From: a virus
Length of the DNA: 40,111 nt
IMG/VR virus record: IMGVR_UViG_3300049735_000011
Coordinates: 1 to 40,111 of that record
Reading direction: 5' to 3' (one strand)
This document shows positions 1 through 9,287 of this stretch, in pieces; the stretch's first letter is position 1, and the number at the start of each line of letters is the position of its first letter. A model generated the notes under the pieces. It was not told the DNA's origin and did not search any database. It saw only the letters and a program-made list of their open reading frames with translations. A program made the translations under genes and the position numbers.

Positions 1-214
1 TAGCTGTGTCTGATAAGTTTCCAGATGCAGTTACATTATTTCCTGACCACGTATTTACGGCAGCACCCCATACTTGGCGTTGCTCCGTCTCCACTATAGT
101 TTGAGTGGTAGTAGTCGTTGAGTTCATACTCCCTGAAGTAAACTGAGGAGTGACAGTATTGGCTCTAGCTATGCCGGGTGATAGCAGAGCTAAAAGCAGA
201 ATTAATTTCTTCAT
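1..214 (-). CDS. Secreted or virion-associated protein with signal peptide, 3' end missing
   Basis: The first 71 codons are present and the gene runs off the left edge of the window. The product starts with a classic signal peptide: MKK, then a leucine-rich hydrophobic core, then a small-residue cleavage region ending in ARA. A Thr/Ser/Gln-rich stretch follows. The ATG at 214-212 overlaps the TGA of the preceding gene as ATGA, which fixes the start. Similar short exported proteins sit near the tail and lysis genes of marine cyanophages, but I cannot name the family. Export to the periplasm or membrane is inferred from the signal peptide alone. Confidence 0.7.
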   Translation of the reverse strand, partial: MKKLILLLALLSPGIARANTVTPQFTSGSMNSTTTTTQTIVETEQRQVWGAAVNTWSGNNVTASGNLSDTA

Positions 215-522
215 GCTTTTGTTGTTGGTTTTTTAGTTTCTCCGTTTCCGTTTTTCTTTCCGTTACCCGTAGACAGCCCGAAAGTTGCCAGCGCACCCGT
301 AAAGATGCTGGCTACGAACGTGATATCGCCTGCTGTAGCTGACTTTTTAATCATTGGCAGTTCGACATAACTTAATGTAATAATAAATCCACTCCATATA
401 ACAACACCAAGGCGCACTGCTGCACCTAGTATTGCCATTTGTTCTTCATGGTCATCCACATTTTCTTTGAGTTTTTTTAAGAAACTTTTTGGTTGCCCTT
501 TAATTGGCTTAACTTCTTCCAT
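211..522 (-). CDS. Small two-helix membrane protein, candidate holin
   Basis: With the start at the ATG at 522 the protein has 103 residues. A charged N-terminus (about residues 1-28, Lys/Glu-rich) is followed by a hydrophobic segment (about 29-52, AILGAAVRLGVVIWSGFIIT), a short loop, a second hydrophobic segment (about 64-80, ITFVASIFTGALATFGL) and a Lys/Gly/Asn-rich tail. This size and topology fit a phage holin, and the place near the end of the late genes fits a lysis role, but no sequence motif proves it. An in-frame start at 561 is possible but would deepen the overlap with the upstream gene. The stop forms ATGA with the next gene. Confidence 0.55.
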   Translation of the reverse strand: MEEVKPIKGQPKSFLKKLKENVDDHEEQMAILGAAVRLGVVIWSGFIITLSYVELPMIKKSATAGDITFVASIFTGALATFGLSTGNGKKNGNGETKKPTTKA

Positions 523-860
523 GTTGTTTTTAGTATTGGTTTTAATGCAGTAACCGCCCATTTAAAAGCTGCTGTAGCTGTAAGGGTGGCTGCTACAGAG
601 ACAACCGCAGTTGTCCCAGCCGTTACTAAAATCTCGTTTTCCGGGACAGGCATTTTAAAATCTGTAAACGGTATGTCTACTTTTCTTATACCTGTTGCTT
701 CCGGTTCATCATTTGCCTCTGCCTGTACTCCTTCAGGAGCTTCTAAATCGCTAGGCGGTACCACCATAGGAATGTATGATGGTACGTCTGCGGTAGGTAA
801 AGGTATAGATATTGTTTCTATTTTTTGTATTGGTGGTATTACAATAGTGGGTATTTCCAC
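477..860 (-). CDS. Hypothetical protein, Pro/Glu-rich N-terminus with one membrane-like helix
   Basis: The product has 127 residues and starts with GTG at 860-858, overlapping the previous stop as TAGTG. The first 75 residues are rich in Pro, Ile and acidic residues and look extended. Residues about 76-102 are a hydrophobic Ala/Thr/Val segment, followed by a basic C-terminus. I recognise this general layout from small proteins next to cyanophage tail-fibre genes but know no function. It may be a minor structural or membrane-associated protein. It overlaps the holin-like gene by 46 nt. Confidence 0.6.
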   Translation of the reverse strand: MEIPTIVIPPIQKIETISIPLPTADVPSYIPMVVPPSDLEAPEGVQAEANDEPEATGIRKVDIPFTDFKMPVPENEILVTAGTTAVVSVAATLTATAAFKWAVTALKPILKTTWKKLSQLKGNQKVS

Positions 861-2680
861 TAGGTTTTCATTATATAGCAGAGTGCATAGTAAGGTGACA
901 TTGTACTTACTGTATCACTACCAGAGCCACTAAAACTGTGTGTATGATTCCAAAGAGCCATCTGGTATTGAGGAGGGTAACCACCATTACCTGAACCACT
1001 TGGACTTCCAGTAGTACCAGACACAGTAATATTTACAGTATCAGTAGTAGAACCACCAGTAGTTCCTACAGAGTAAGAGTTACCAGCACCAATAACAAAC
1101 CTATCTTGAAGATTTGGTGTACCAGCGTTTCCATCACATAGTACCCATCCAGATGGAATGTTACCTGTAGAACCAGACCATAAAAGTATCATACCACTAA
1201 CAAACGATACGATACCAGTTAATGCAGAACCATCACCAGCAAAAGCTGTAGCTGTGCAAGTACCTGTTATAGTAGCACCTGTGTTAGTAGTTTGAATTTT
1301 TGTGTTACCACTATAATTAATTGACACTCCTCCAGTTTGAGGAGCATATATCATAGTACTATTTTGAGCAACATTCATTAACTGAAACTCGTCAGTACTT
1401 ATTCTTAATGGTCCTGTACCACTTTCTGCTATGTGCGAAACATTACTATCACGATACACTTGTAGTCCATGGTCACTACCCATTTTGATTCTATTATTAT
1501 TACCAAGACTAATGTCACCTGACATAACGCCACCAGTCTTAGGTAGTTTAGTAGCTATTGAGGTTGTAAGTGTTGTATTTAAGGCAGCATCGTTATTTAA
1601 AGCAGTTGCAATTTCGCCAAGTGTATCTAATGTCGATGGTGCTGAATTGACCAAGTTTGATATTGCTGTATCTGTGTAAGCAGTTGTGGCTACTTTTGTA
1701 GAAGCATCTCCAGCAGATTGGGTAGTTGCAGTTACACCATTAACTAACAATCCAGAGCCATTAGCAAAGAAAGAACCTGCATTAGTATTTAATTGTGCTA
1801 CGTCTACACCGTCAACTGTTCCTGTAACTGTGATGTTTCCTGTTACGTCAACACCACCACTAGCGTCTAAATTTCCCGGAATACCAACATTACCAGAAGA
1901 GTCAATATTTAATCTATTAAGACCATTAGTAGCATCTCTAATACGAAAGTTACCGTTCTCATTCATTAATGAGAAATCATCATCATTATTAGTATCTGTT
2001 AGATGAAGTATTGCTGTAGTTCCTGAGACTGTTAAATCTCCACCGTTTGTAGTTATATCTCCAGACGCTGTGATATCTCCTGTTACGCTAATACCGCCTG
2101 ACTGTGTTTTAAACTTTTCACTTGTCCCATGAAATAAAGATACTGCACCTGTGTCATCAGCTAATAAAATATTAGAATTATCAGCAGCATTATTTATATG
2201 TATTGAGTCACATTTTAACTTAAGCCTTTTACCAGTAGCCATAGAGATAAGGGCTTGGTTATTACCGTTATCGTATGAAAGCTGAAAGTCATCATCAGTT
2301 CCTAATTTAACTACAGAACTATCTTCTAAATCTACATGACCTGATGTAGCTATATTTTGAGACCCAAAACTAGGAGATATCTTAGTTCCAGCTATTGCAG
2401 CGTTAGAAACTACGTTTGCATTTGTAACTGTTACGTCTGTTGGTAAAGCTCCAGCAGCAATTTTAGTTGTTGCTATAGAGTCGTTAGCTAATCTACCAGC
2501 AATAGATGCGGAAGATACGTTTGCCATATCTTCTGCTGCTACTGGATGTCCTCCAGCAGTTGAGCCGTCATGTACGACAAGTGTTTCCTTGTCTGTATCT
2601 ACAGTAACTTCGCCTTCGGCTCCAGTAAAGCTACCATGTTGCGTGGTTGTTCCACGTCTTAGTTTTAATAATTTTGCCAT
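860..2680 (-). CDS. Tail fibre or adhesin with Mtd-like N-terminus and phage tail-collar domain
   Basis: This is a 606-residue structural protein. The N-terminus (about residues 5-45, LKLRRGTTTQHGSFTGAEGE and then VVHDG) matches the short N-terminal domain shared by major-tropism-determinant-type fibres. The middle is a long Gly/Thr/Ser/Asn/Asp-rich beta-structured region with repeated VTG, SGD and TAT-type units, typical of trimeric fibres. The C-terminus (about 495-606) is a phage tail-collar domain: SGWVLCDG, a Gly-rich receptor-binding loop region with NHTH, and a closing YYALCYIMKT. It likely forms a host-recognition appendage beside the gp17-type fibre encoded upstream, whose stop it overlaps (TAATG-type junction). 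Confidence 0.85.
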   Translation of the reverse strand: MAKLLKLRRGTTTQHGSFTGAEGEVTVDTDKETLVVHDGSTAGGHPVAAEDMANVSSASIAGRLANDSIATTKIAAGALPTDVTVTNANVVSNAAIAGTKISPSFGSQNIATSGHVDLEDSSVVKLGTDDDFQLSYDNGNNQALISMATGKRLKLKCDSIHINNAADNSNILLADDTGAVSLFHGTSEKFKTQSGGISVTGDITASGDITTNGGDLTVSGTTAILHLTDTNNDDDFSLMNENGNFRIRDATNGLNRLNIDSSGNVGIPGNLDASGGVDVTGNITVTGTVDGVDVAQLNTNAGSFFANGSGLLVNGVTATTQSAGDASTKVATTAYTDTAISNLVNSAPSTLDTLGEIATALNNDAALNTTLTTSIATKLPKTGGVMSGDISLGNNNRIKMGSDHGLQVYRDSNVSHIAESGTGPLRISTDEFQLMNVAQNSTMIYAPQTGGVSINYSGNTKIQTTNTGATITGTCTATAFAGDGSALTGIVSFVSGMILLWSGSTGNIPSGWVLCDGNAGTPNLQDRFVIGAGNSYSVGTTGGSTTDTVNITVSGTTGSPSGSGNGGYPPQYQMALWNHTHSFSGSGSDTVSTMSPYYALCYIMKT

Positions 2681-5313
2681 TAAATTGTTCCAAAGTCGAG
2701 TTGTAAATTAGCACCATCTATAGTACCGATGTTAGACATATTGTTATTTTGTCCATCTAATGCTCCACCTAATTGTGGTGAAGTGTCGTCCACTACAGAG
2801 GCTATACCTGAGTTAGATGTAATACCAGCCCAAATAGTTCCGTTGTAGTTTTTTAATACATTATTGGAAGTGTCAAACCAAAGATCACCATTACTAGGAG
2901 ATCCCGGTTGATTAGCCGATATTGTATACTCATTAGCATATCTATTTACATCTGATATAGACGCACCAACTGTATTTACATTACTAATAGAACCAGCAGT
3001 TAAATTTATATTTGTACTATTATTAGCTACTGATACAATGTTTGCACTTATATCTGAAAGAGTTTTTATTGGGTCATCTTTTACAGTTATAGTATTACCC
3101 ATTCCTGAGTGATTTGTACAGTAATACTGGAAGTTAGTTGGCTGTGATTCTGGTATTACAATCTGTACTTTTGCACCAGCTTGTCCCTGAGTACCAGTAA
3201 CAGTTACGTTAGTTGAGTACTGTGAACTACCAGCATAGAATCGTAATGGATGAGTTGCGTTAGAGGCATCACTTACATCAAATGTGTATGTCCAACCTTT
3301 GTATAAAGTAAGAGCTGGTTTATCTACACCATCAATAATAAATTTACCTGTGGCTGCTGTAACAGTAAATGTAATTTCATCTTCTAAAACGTCTGCAACA
3401 ATATCAAGTGAATCATTAGAACTACCTGTAGATGCAGCATCACTTATAAGACCTAAGTCTTCGGAATAAGTAATCGCACCTGAGACAATAGCAATATTAT
3501 CAAGAACACTCTGTGCAGGGGTGACGATAGCCCAATTAGTCCCGTCATATACCCGTAAATTATCGGAGGAATTATCAAACCATAAATCGCCGTCTTGTAA
3601 GCTTGTTCCATCTGCTCTCTGTGTAGGCGCACTGCCTGATATTTGATAAATGTCTGCAAAGTTATTTATATCAACTACGTTTGCACCAGCATTAACAATG
3701 TTAGTTATGTTTTGAGCAACAGTATTAACTTGTGTTGCTATAGGTACTAATCTATGAAAACTGTATGTATGTAATGTAGATGTTGATTCTACTAAAAAAC
3801 CAAAGTTTTGAGGTATTGCTGTAGGTACACCTGTAATCGTTACAGTGTTACCTGTTCCTGCACCATTTGCTATGGTTAGTGTTGTACCACTTTGAGGAGT
3901 TAACGTTGTACTTGCAGCTTGAATACTTAGTATAGCTGACTGCCCTGTAGCTCCCTGTGGGTTTGTTGTAGGAAAACTAGTCTCATTAGTAATAGCTGTA
4001 AAACCACCAACCTCGTCAATAAGGTCAATAATTCTAGCATTGATTGCAGCAGTAGTAGCTACTTTGTCATCTGCGTTAGACCATGTAACTCCACTAGCAA
4101 TAGTTTCTGAAGAATCCTGTCTAAGAAATAAAGCTTCAGCTTCTGTTTCTGTGTAATATCTGTTATCTAATTGTCCAGCATTAAGTTCGGTTTCTGTGTA
4201 ATATCTGTTATCTAGTTGACCAGCGTCTAGCTCAGTCTCTGTATAATATCTATTATCTAATGTACCTGTTGCTATTTGGGAATCAGTAACAGCATTAGCT
4301 TGTATATGTTCGTTTCCTATAGCATCATCAGCTATTTTTGTGCCATCTACAATATCGGCTGCTAAATGTTCTCTATCTATAGAACCATCTACATAATGCT
4401 CTGAATTAACTGCATTATCAGCTAATTTAGTGCTATCTATTATATCAGCTTCTAAATGAACACGATCTATAGAACCATCTATATATTGATCGCTGTCTAC
4501 AGAATTAGCTGACATGTGACTTAAGTCTACACTGCCATTAACTAATTGGTCACTATCTACTGAGTCAAAAGACATATGAACCAAGTCTACACATCCATTA
4601 ACTAATTGAGGACTGTCTACTGAGCCAGCAGACATATGTAAAAGATCAATAGACCCGTCTACATAGTGCTCAGAGTTAATTTGATTATCAGCTATTTTAG
4701 CACCTGTAACACAATCCGCTCCAAGAGCTGTATTATCTACTGAACCGGGAGCGTAGTGTTCTGTATCAATCGAATCTGCTGCATAATGTTCAGAATTTAT
4801 AACATCATCAGCTATTTTTGTACCATCAATAGCATCATCTGCAATCTTAGACCTAATTACTGCACTATCTCCTATTTTAGTAGTAACAATAGAATCGGTT
4901 TCTAAATCTTCTGTTTCTATTGGACGAGTCTGTAACTCGTGTATTGCAAATAAAGCTTGTTCTTGGTTAGCATTTAAGTCTGTTGCACGAATAGAAGAAC
5001 CGGCTGCAAATACAGCTTTAGGATCTTCGTCACCGTTTGTTTTACCAACAGTTGTTTTTCTATAAACTCTAACACGTACACCTGATTTAGGTGCTCCAGA
5101 AGTTTCTTGTACAGAACTATCAATACTGGTATTGTTAAATTCTATATGAGTAGGGTTGCTGACATTGTCAACAGTATATTTAGTTGTCGCTTGTGTTACT
5201 CCATTAAGAGCAACCTTTACATCTTCAGTTTGTATGACTGGGAAAGAGTACGTAAATTCCTTATCGGAACCATTAGGCGCACCACCCCCATTGTCGGTGT
5301 ATGTAATTGCCAT
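2680..5313 (-). CDS. T7 gp17-like tail fibre with repeat stalk and cupredoxin-like insert
   Basis: The 877-residue fibre begins with the T7-type tail-attachment domain (about residues 1-150; FTYSFPVIQTEDVKVALNG, then RATDLNANQEQALFAIHELQ). Residues about 150-365 are a degenerate repeat stalk of D-S-V/I-D-S-x-x and HYVDGSID-like units, followed by three near-identical 15-residue units LDNRYYTETEL.AGQ. The remainder is beta-rich. Residues about 640-745 look like a cupredoxin insert with His688, Cys732, His735 and Met738. The protein should bind the tail nozzle through its N-terminus and contact the host surface through its C-terminus. It overlaps the next fibre gene by one base. Confidence 0.9.
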   Translation of the reverse strand: MAITYTDNGGGAPNGSDKEFTYSFPVIQTEDVKVALNGVTQATTKYTVDNVSNPTHIEFNNTSIDSSVQETSGAPKSGVRVRVYRKTTVGKTNGDEDPKAVFAAGSSIRATDLNANQEQALFAIHELQTRPIETEDLETDSIVTTKIGDSAVIRSKIADDAIDGTKIADDVINSEHYAADSIDTEHYAPGSVDNTALGADCVTGAKIADNQINSEHYVDGSIDLLHMSAGSVDSPQLVNGCVDLVHMSFDSVDSDQLVNGSVDLSHMSANSVDSDQYIDGSIDRVHLEADIIDSTKLADNAVNSEHYVDGSIDREHLAADIVDGTKIADDAIGNEHIQANAVTDSQIATGTLDNRYYTETELDAGQLDNRYYTETELNAGQLDNRYYTETEAEALFLRQDSSETIASGVTWSNADDKVATTAAINARIIDLIDEVGGFTAITNETSFPTTNPQGATGQSAILSIQAASTTLTPQSGTTLTIANGAGTGNTVTITGVPTAIPQNFGFLVESTSTLHTYSFHRLVPIATQVNTVAQNITNIVNAGANVVDINNFADIYQISGSAPTQRADGTSLQDGDLWFDNSSDNLRVYDGTNWAIVTPAQSVLDNIAIVSGAITYSEDLGLISDAASTGSSNDSLDIVADVLEDEITFTVTAATGKFIIDGVDKPALTLYKGWTYTFDVSDASNATHPLRFYAGSSQYSTNVTVTGTQGQAGAKVQIVIPESQPTNFQYYCTNHSGMGNTITVKDDPIKTLSDISANIVSVANNSTNINLTAGSISNVNTVGASISDVNRYANEYTISANQPGSPSNGDLWFDTSNNVLKNYNGTIWAGITSNSGIASVVDDTSPQLGGALDGQNNNMSNIGTIDGANLQLDFGTI

Positions 5314-5325
5314 TTAATTAGTTAG

Positions 5326-8300
5326 TTATTTAGGCATTTCTAGAATTTTATCTATTGTGCCTTTGTTTGCTTTTCTATTTTTTAATTTTTGTTCTCTTTC
5401 TTCAAGTAATAACTTTTGGACGTCTTGATCTTTTTTAAGGCTTGCCCAAGCTCGTTTCTTAGCCTTGTCAAATGTTCTTGCAATTCGTTTGTAGTGGGGG
5501 AATGATTTAGGTTCAACATCGTTTAGACCATTTCTTTTGTGCCAATTCATCTCAGCAATAGATGTCTGTATAGATTCTTGTTTAGCCATTTTATCAAATT
5601 CAGCTAATAGGTTTTGCTCACCTATAGCTTTTTGGAACATTGACCTAACTCGTGGACTATCAGATAAATCTGTTCCATCTGGAGCTGAGTATGTAGAAGT
5701 TCGCATATCGTAGCCACTATTAAATAACATCTCTCTACCTTCTGAGTAGTCTAAATTAAAGTTGACTGGAGATACTGCATTAAACATGCGAGTAATAAAG
5801 TCGTGATCTTTAATTGGTCTACCAGTTAGTATATCATATTTAATAGGTAGTGGATTTGCTGCAATATTTTCAGTTATTAAGTTTCTGTTTCTTATAGAAC
5901 TATGTAAATCAGATCCTAGTTCTCTTGTGTAAGGAGTCATAACTTTACCTATCTCGTTTCTAAGACCAGATAAAGGTACTGTGTTGTTCATCAACGAAGC
6001 AATAATTCTTTGCTGTTGACCGGGTTTACCAGAAAATAAATCTACAAATGACTGTAATCCAGCTAAGTAAGATTTACTTGTAGCTGTGTTAGCTAATGCC
6101 ATAGATAGTTTTAGTAATCTGTCTTCTGCCCACTCTTCACCCATGAGATCCATGTGATCTCCTATATCTCCTACCAAAGCAAGTATCTGGTTGTAAGGTT
6201 CAAAGGCATCATAATTAACCCAGACGTCACCAATTTTTATAGTTCTTGGTTTCCATCCCATGTCCATCCATGCTTGTCTTTGTTTCCTATCTGTTGGTCC
6301 ATTACCATGTAAACCACCACTAAGATATGCCATACTTGCCATAGTCAAAGCTGCGGAACCCATAGCTAATCTACCGTTCTGTACTGCTTTAGCGTTTATT
6401 AAATCTCTATTAGTTTTTATACCATACTTTGCTAAAGGTCTAAGATCATCTCCGGGTTTTGTTCTAGCTATAACGTTAAACTCGTCAACTAAAAAGTTAA
6501 ATCCGGGAGTATGTTTTGCAGTCAAAGTCAGACCATTGATACCTGTTCTAGCAAATAGAAAGAAAGGTCTAGCCCATGGTGCTGATTGGAAAGCATCACC
6601 TAGTTTCTGAGAAAAACCAGTTAGATCTTGTGTAAGTGTAGCTTCTTTTCTACTATACTCTGCCATTTCGTCAGTCAAAGTATTGTCTGAATTAAATATC
6701 TTTTGGTTAAATTTATCTTCCATATCTTTGAAAAACTTAGCATCAAAGTTTTGGAAGTTACCATCAGGTAATTTTTCAGCAGCTTCTAGAAATGCTTTTT
6801 CTCTAGCTCTAGCTCTACCTACAATTAATGAAAACGCATCGTCAGTAGATGCCATGATTTTGGTTGAGTAAGTAAGAAGACTACTGTCATTCAAACCTCT
6901 AACCATGTTAGCTGTACGATATAATGCTTTATCTAATTTATTACCTCTAGTTTCTGCCCAGTGACCATATGCTATCCACTCATCATCCATCTTACTGCGT
7001 TCAACAAATCTAGTTTTCATTGTTGATATATCACCAGCCCAGTAAGAATTTAGTCTTTTTTTAAATAATTCAAACGATTCTGGTATTGCTTCACGCATTC
7101 CATTTAGTGCAGCTAGTCCAGCTCTTGATGTTACTGCATCACCACTCATTGCACCACCTATAGCCATAGCCATTGGTCTAGCAAATGTTGCAGTAGATGT
7201 ACCCATGATTGCTCGGACTGCTGTTTTAGGTCCAGATAAAACACTATGAGTAAACATAGAACCCATCTCTCTTAAAAATGCACCAGTTTTTTTCTGATCT
7301 CCAGCAAACGTACCACCTCTCATCTTCTTACGCATGAATGCGTCAAGATCATCTAGAGTGTGTACACCATCAGCCATAGATATACCCTCAAACATAGCTT
7401 TGAATACTTCATCACCATCTTGTTCTGTAGTCATATCTAAAGCCATACGGAAAGCATCTATACTTTTTTGTACATCTTTATCAATCTTTGCGTTAAGTTC
7501 TGTTCTACTTAGTTTTGTTTTATTAGTAAGACGAGCATCACCAAACTCTGATAACTGTTGTGATACTTCTGCACTAGATATTTTTCTTAGTCTAAGACCA
7601 GCAATTAGTTTTTCTACCATTTGCTGTGCAGGACCATCTATATCTTTGATGTTGGTAATGTCAGCTAGTTCTCTAGCAGCTATACCAGAGTCTCTAATGT
7701 CATTAAACAAGGAAGTATTAACCATGTCTAATGCTTTTATGTACTCAGGTTTGACATATTCACCGACTTTTTTTTGATATGTTCTGCCAGTTTTAGAAGT
7801 TACAGTTTGATATAGTTTAGTTTGATCGTTAGTAAAGTTTTTAAAAAACTCTTCTGTGCTTATGTCAGTTGTATTTCTACCTTCATACACAGCTCTAAAC
7901 ATATCTAGATCTTTACCTATACTTTCTTGTAATGTTTTACCTTGTCTTCTTGCAGTGTCTACCATCTGAGCTATAAATCCTTGACTTCTAAAATTACCAA
8001 GAATTTCTTTTATAACTTTTTCTGCCTCGCCTGTACCTTTACTCATTCTTTCAATCTGAGTGTTAGAAGTCATAGAACCAACGTGTCCATCTTCTGCACC
8101 CCATTCTGACTTAGTACGTTTCATAGCTCTGTCTACATCTACAGCTTCACTGTTAGAGGTAGTAGCTCCTAAATGTTTATCACCAATAGGTTCATTCTTA
8201 GGAAAACGTACACCGGGATCTTTCATCTGAGATTTAACTTGTTCTCTTTTCTGTACTTCTATACTTTGTCTTCTTGAATTAATAAACTCTTGTAATTTCT

Positions 8301-9240
8301 TTCCAGCAGGCGTTAAGTTTTCAGGATTAGCAGCAGCTACTTCATCTTTAATATCACTAAGTCCTTTACCTACTTTTTTAACTGCATCAGTAACCGGTCT
8401 AAGATCTTCTTTTAATGCACCACCTAAAGCTGCTCTTTCATCATAAATATCTGTTGCAACTTGTCCAACTTTTCTACCAGTCTGTTTAGCAACGTCAGTA
8501 CCTTGCTCAGCTATCATCTTAGCAAGTGGTGTCATCTTAAATATAGTTGCGTCAAACACAGCACCTATACCCATACCTTCAACAATATGTTTTAGTTTTC
8601 TTATTCCGGGATGATCTGTGTCGTTAGTAGCGAAAGGTGTATCAAGCCAACCATAGTGTTGTTTTAATGTACCAGTTAAGTTATCCTGACCTTCGTTTTT
8701 AGCAATCAAGTCATACTTTAAACCGGCTAACGCACCTTGTCGTAAGTGAGCTACTAAACCAGCACCTTTAGCAAGTTTGCCTGCACCACCTGTTACAGCG
8801 ATAGTACCAACAACATCTGTTGCACCTCTAACTAATCCACCCCACCATGTTTTTGTTTCTATAGGGTCGCCATCACCATACATGAAATCATCCCATTCAG
8901 TATCGTAATCTTTCCCCTCTTCTTCCATTTCACCATTAAAAAAGTCAATAACTCTTTCTGGTGTGGTTATGATGTTAGAAGCAATGTCTCTAGCTCCAGC
9001 TCCTAAACCAATAAATGTATCGGCTACATAGTCGCCTGCTGTTGGACCTTCGTTTTCTTTTATAGGTTCGGGTGTAGTAGCTTCTACAGCCTGTTCCTCT
9101 GCAACCTCTTCAGGTGCTTCTGGTCTTTCTAATTTTATGTCAGCAGCCTGAATAGCAGCTACTGCTCTGTTTGTGTCCTGTTCGGATAATCCTGTGCCAG
9201 AGATACCTACCTCTAGCGTTGGATCAAATTCTTCATTCAT
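5326..9240 (-). CDS. Internal virion protein gp16-like (DNA ejection)
   Basis: This very large protein (1304 residues from the ATG at 9240) sits exactly where T7 encodes gp16, the largest inner-core ejection protein. It is acidic at the N-terminus and mostly alpha-helical. A conserved-looking region near the C-terminal third contains GDVWVNYDAFEPYNQILALV and hydrophobic helices that could form part of the trans-envelope channel. The T7 gp16 N-terminal transglycosylase domain is not recognisable here. An alternative GTG start lies three codons upstream at 9249. Neither start has a clear ribosome-binding site. The upstream gap to gp15 is only 47 bp. Confidence 0.85.
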   Translation of the reverse strand: MNEEFDPTLEVGISGTGLSEQDTNRAVAAIQAADIKLERPEAPEEVAEEQAVEATTPEPIKENEGPTAGDYVADTFIGLGAGARDIASNIITTPERVIDFFNGEMEEEGKDYDTEWDDFMYGDGDPIETKTWWGGLVRGATDVVGTIAVTGGAGKLAKGAGLVAHLRQGALAGLKYDLIAKNEGQDNLTGTLKQHYGWLDTPFATNDTDHPGIRKLKHIVEGMGIGAVFDATIFKMTPLAKMIAEQGTDVAKQTGRKVGQVATDIYDERAALGGALKEDLRPVTDAVKKVGKGLSDIKDEVAAANPENLTPAGKKLQEFINSRRQSIEVQKREQVKSQMKDPGVRFPKNEPIGDKHLGATTSNSEAVDVDRAMKRTKSEWGAEDGHVGSMTSNTQIERMSKGTGEAEKVIKEILGNFRSQGFIAQMVDTARRQGKTLQESIGKDLDMFRAVYEGRNTTDISTEEFFKNFTNDQTKLYQTVTSKTGRTYQKKVGEYVKPEYIKALDMVNTSLFNDIRDSGIAARELADITNIKDIDGPAQQMVEKLIAGLRLRKISSAEVSQQLSEFGDARLTNKTKLSRTELNAKIDKDVQKSIDAFRMALDMTTEQDGDEVFKAMFEGISMADGVHTLDDLDAFMRKKMRGGTFAGDQKKTGAFLREMGSMFTHSVLSGPKTAVRAIMGTSTATFARPMAMAIGGAMSGDAVTSRAGLAALNGMREAIPESFELFKKRLNSYWAGDISTMKTRFVERSKMDDEWIAYGHWAETRGNKLDKALYRTANMVRGLNDSSLLTYSTKIMASTDDAFSLIVGRARAREKAFLEAAEKLPDGNFQNFDAKFFKDMEDKFNQKIFNSDNTLTDEMAEYSRKEATLTQDLTGFSQKLGDAFQSAPWARPFFLFARTGINGLTLTAKHTPGFNFLVDEFNVIARTKPGDDLRPLAKYGIKTNRDLINAKAVQNGRLAMGSAALTMASMAYLSGGLHGNGPTDRKQRQAWMDMGWKPRTIKIGDVWVNYDAFEPYNQILALVGDIGDHMDLMGEEWAEDRLLKLSMALANTATSKSYLAGLQSFVDLFSGKPGQQQRIIASLMNNTVPLSGLRNEIGKVMTPYTRELGSDLHSSIRNRNLITENIAANPLPIKYDILTGRPIKDHDFITRMFNAVSPVNFNLDYSEGREMLFNSGYDMRTSTYSAPDGTDLSDSPRVRSMFQKAIGEQNLLAEFDKMAKQESIQTSIAEMNWHKRNGLNDVEPKSFPHYKRIARTFDKAKKRAWASLKKDQDVQKLLLEEREQKLKNRKANKGTIDKILEMPK

Positions 9241-9287
9241 AGTTACCACGGTAATTATTGCCTTAGTAGAAGGCTAGTAATCCGCAG
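9241..9287 (-). promoter_or_regulatory. Short intergenic spacer with small inverted repeat before gp16
   Basis: This 47-bp gap is one of the few spacers in the structural block. It holds the near-palindrome TTACCGTGGTAA, overlapping the alternative GTG start of gp16. I see no clear Shine-Dalgarno sequence or U-run. It could be a processing or regulatory site, but nothing proves this. Confidence 0.25.

Noticed and set aside
3453-3659. 68-residue hydrophobic frame inside the tail fibre
   Set aside because: Fully inside gp17 in another frame with no coupling or ribosome-binding site.
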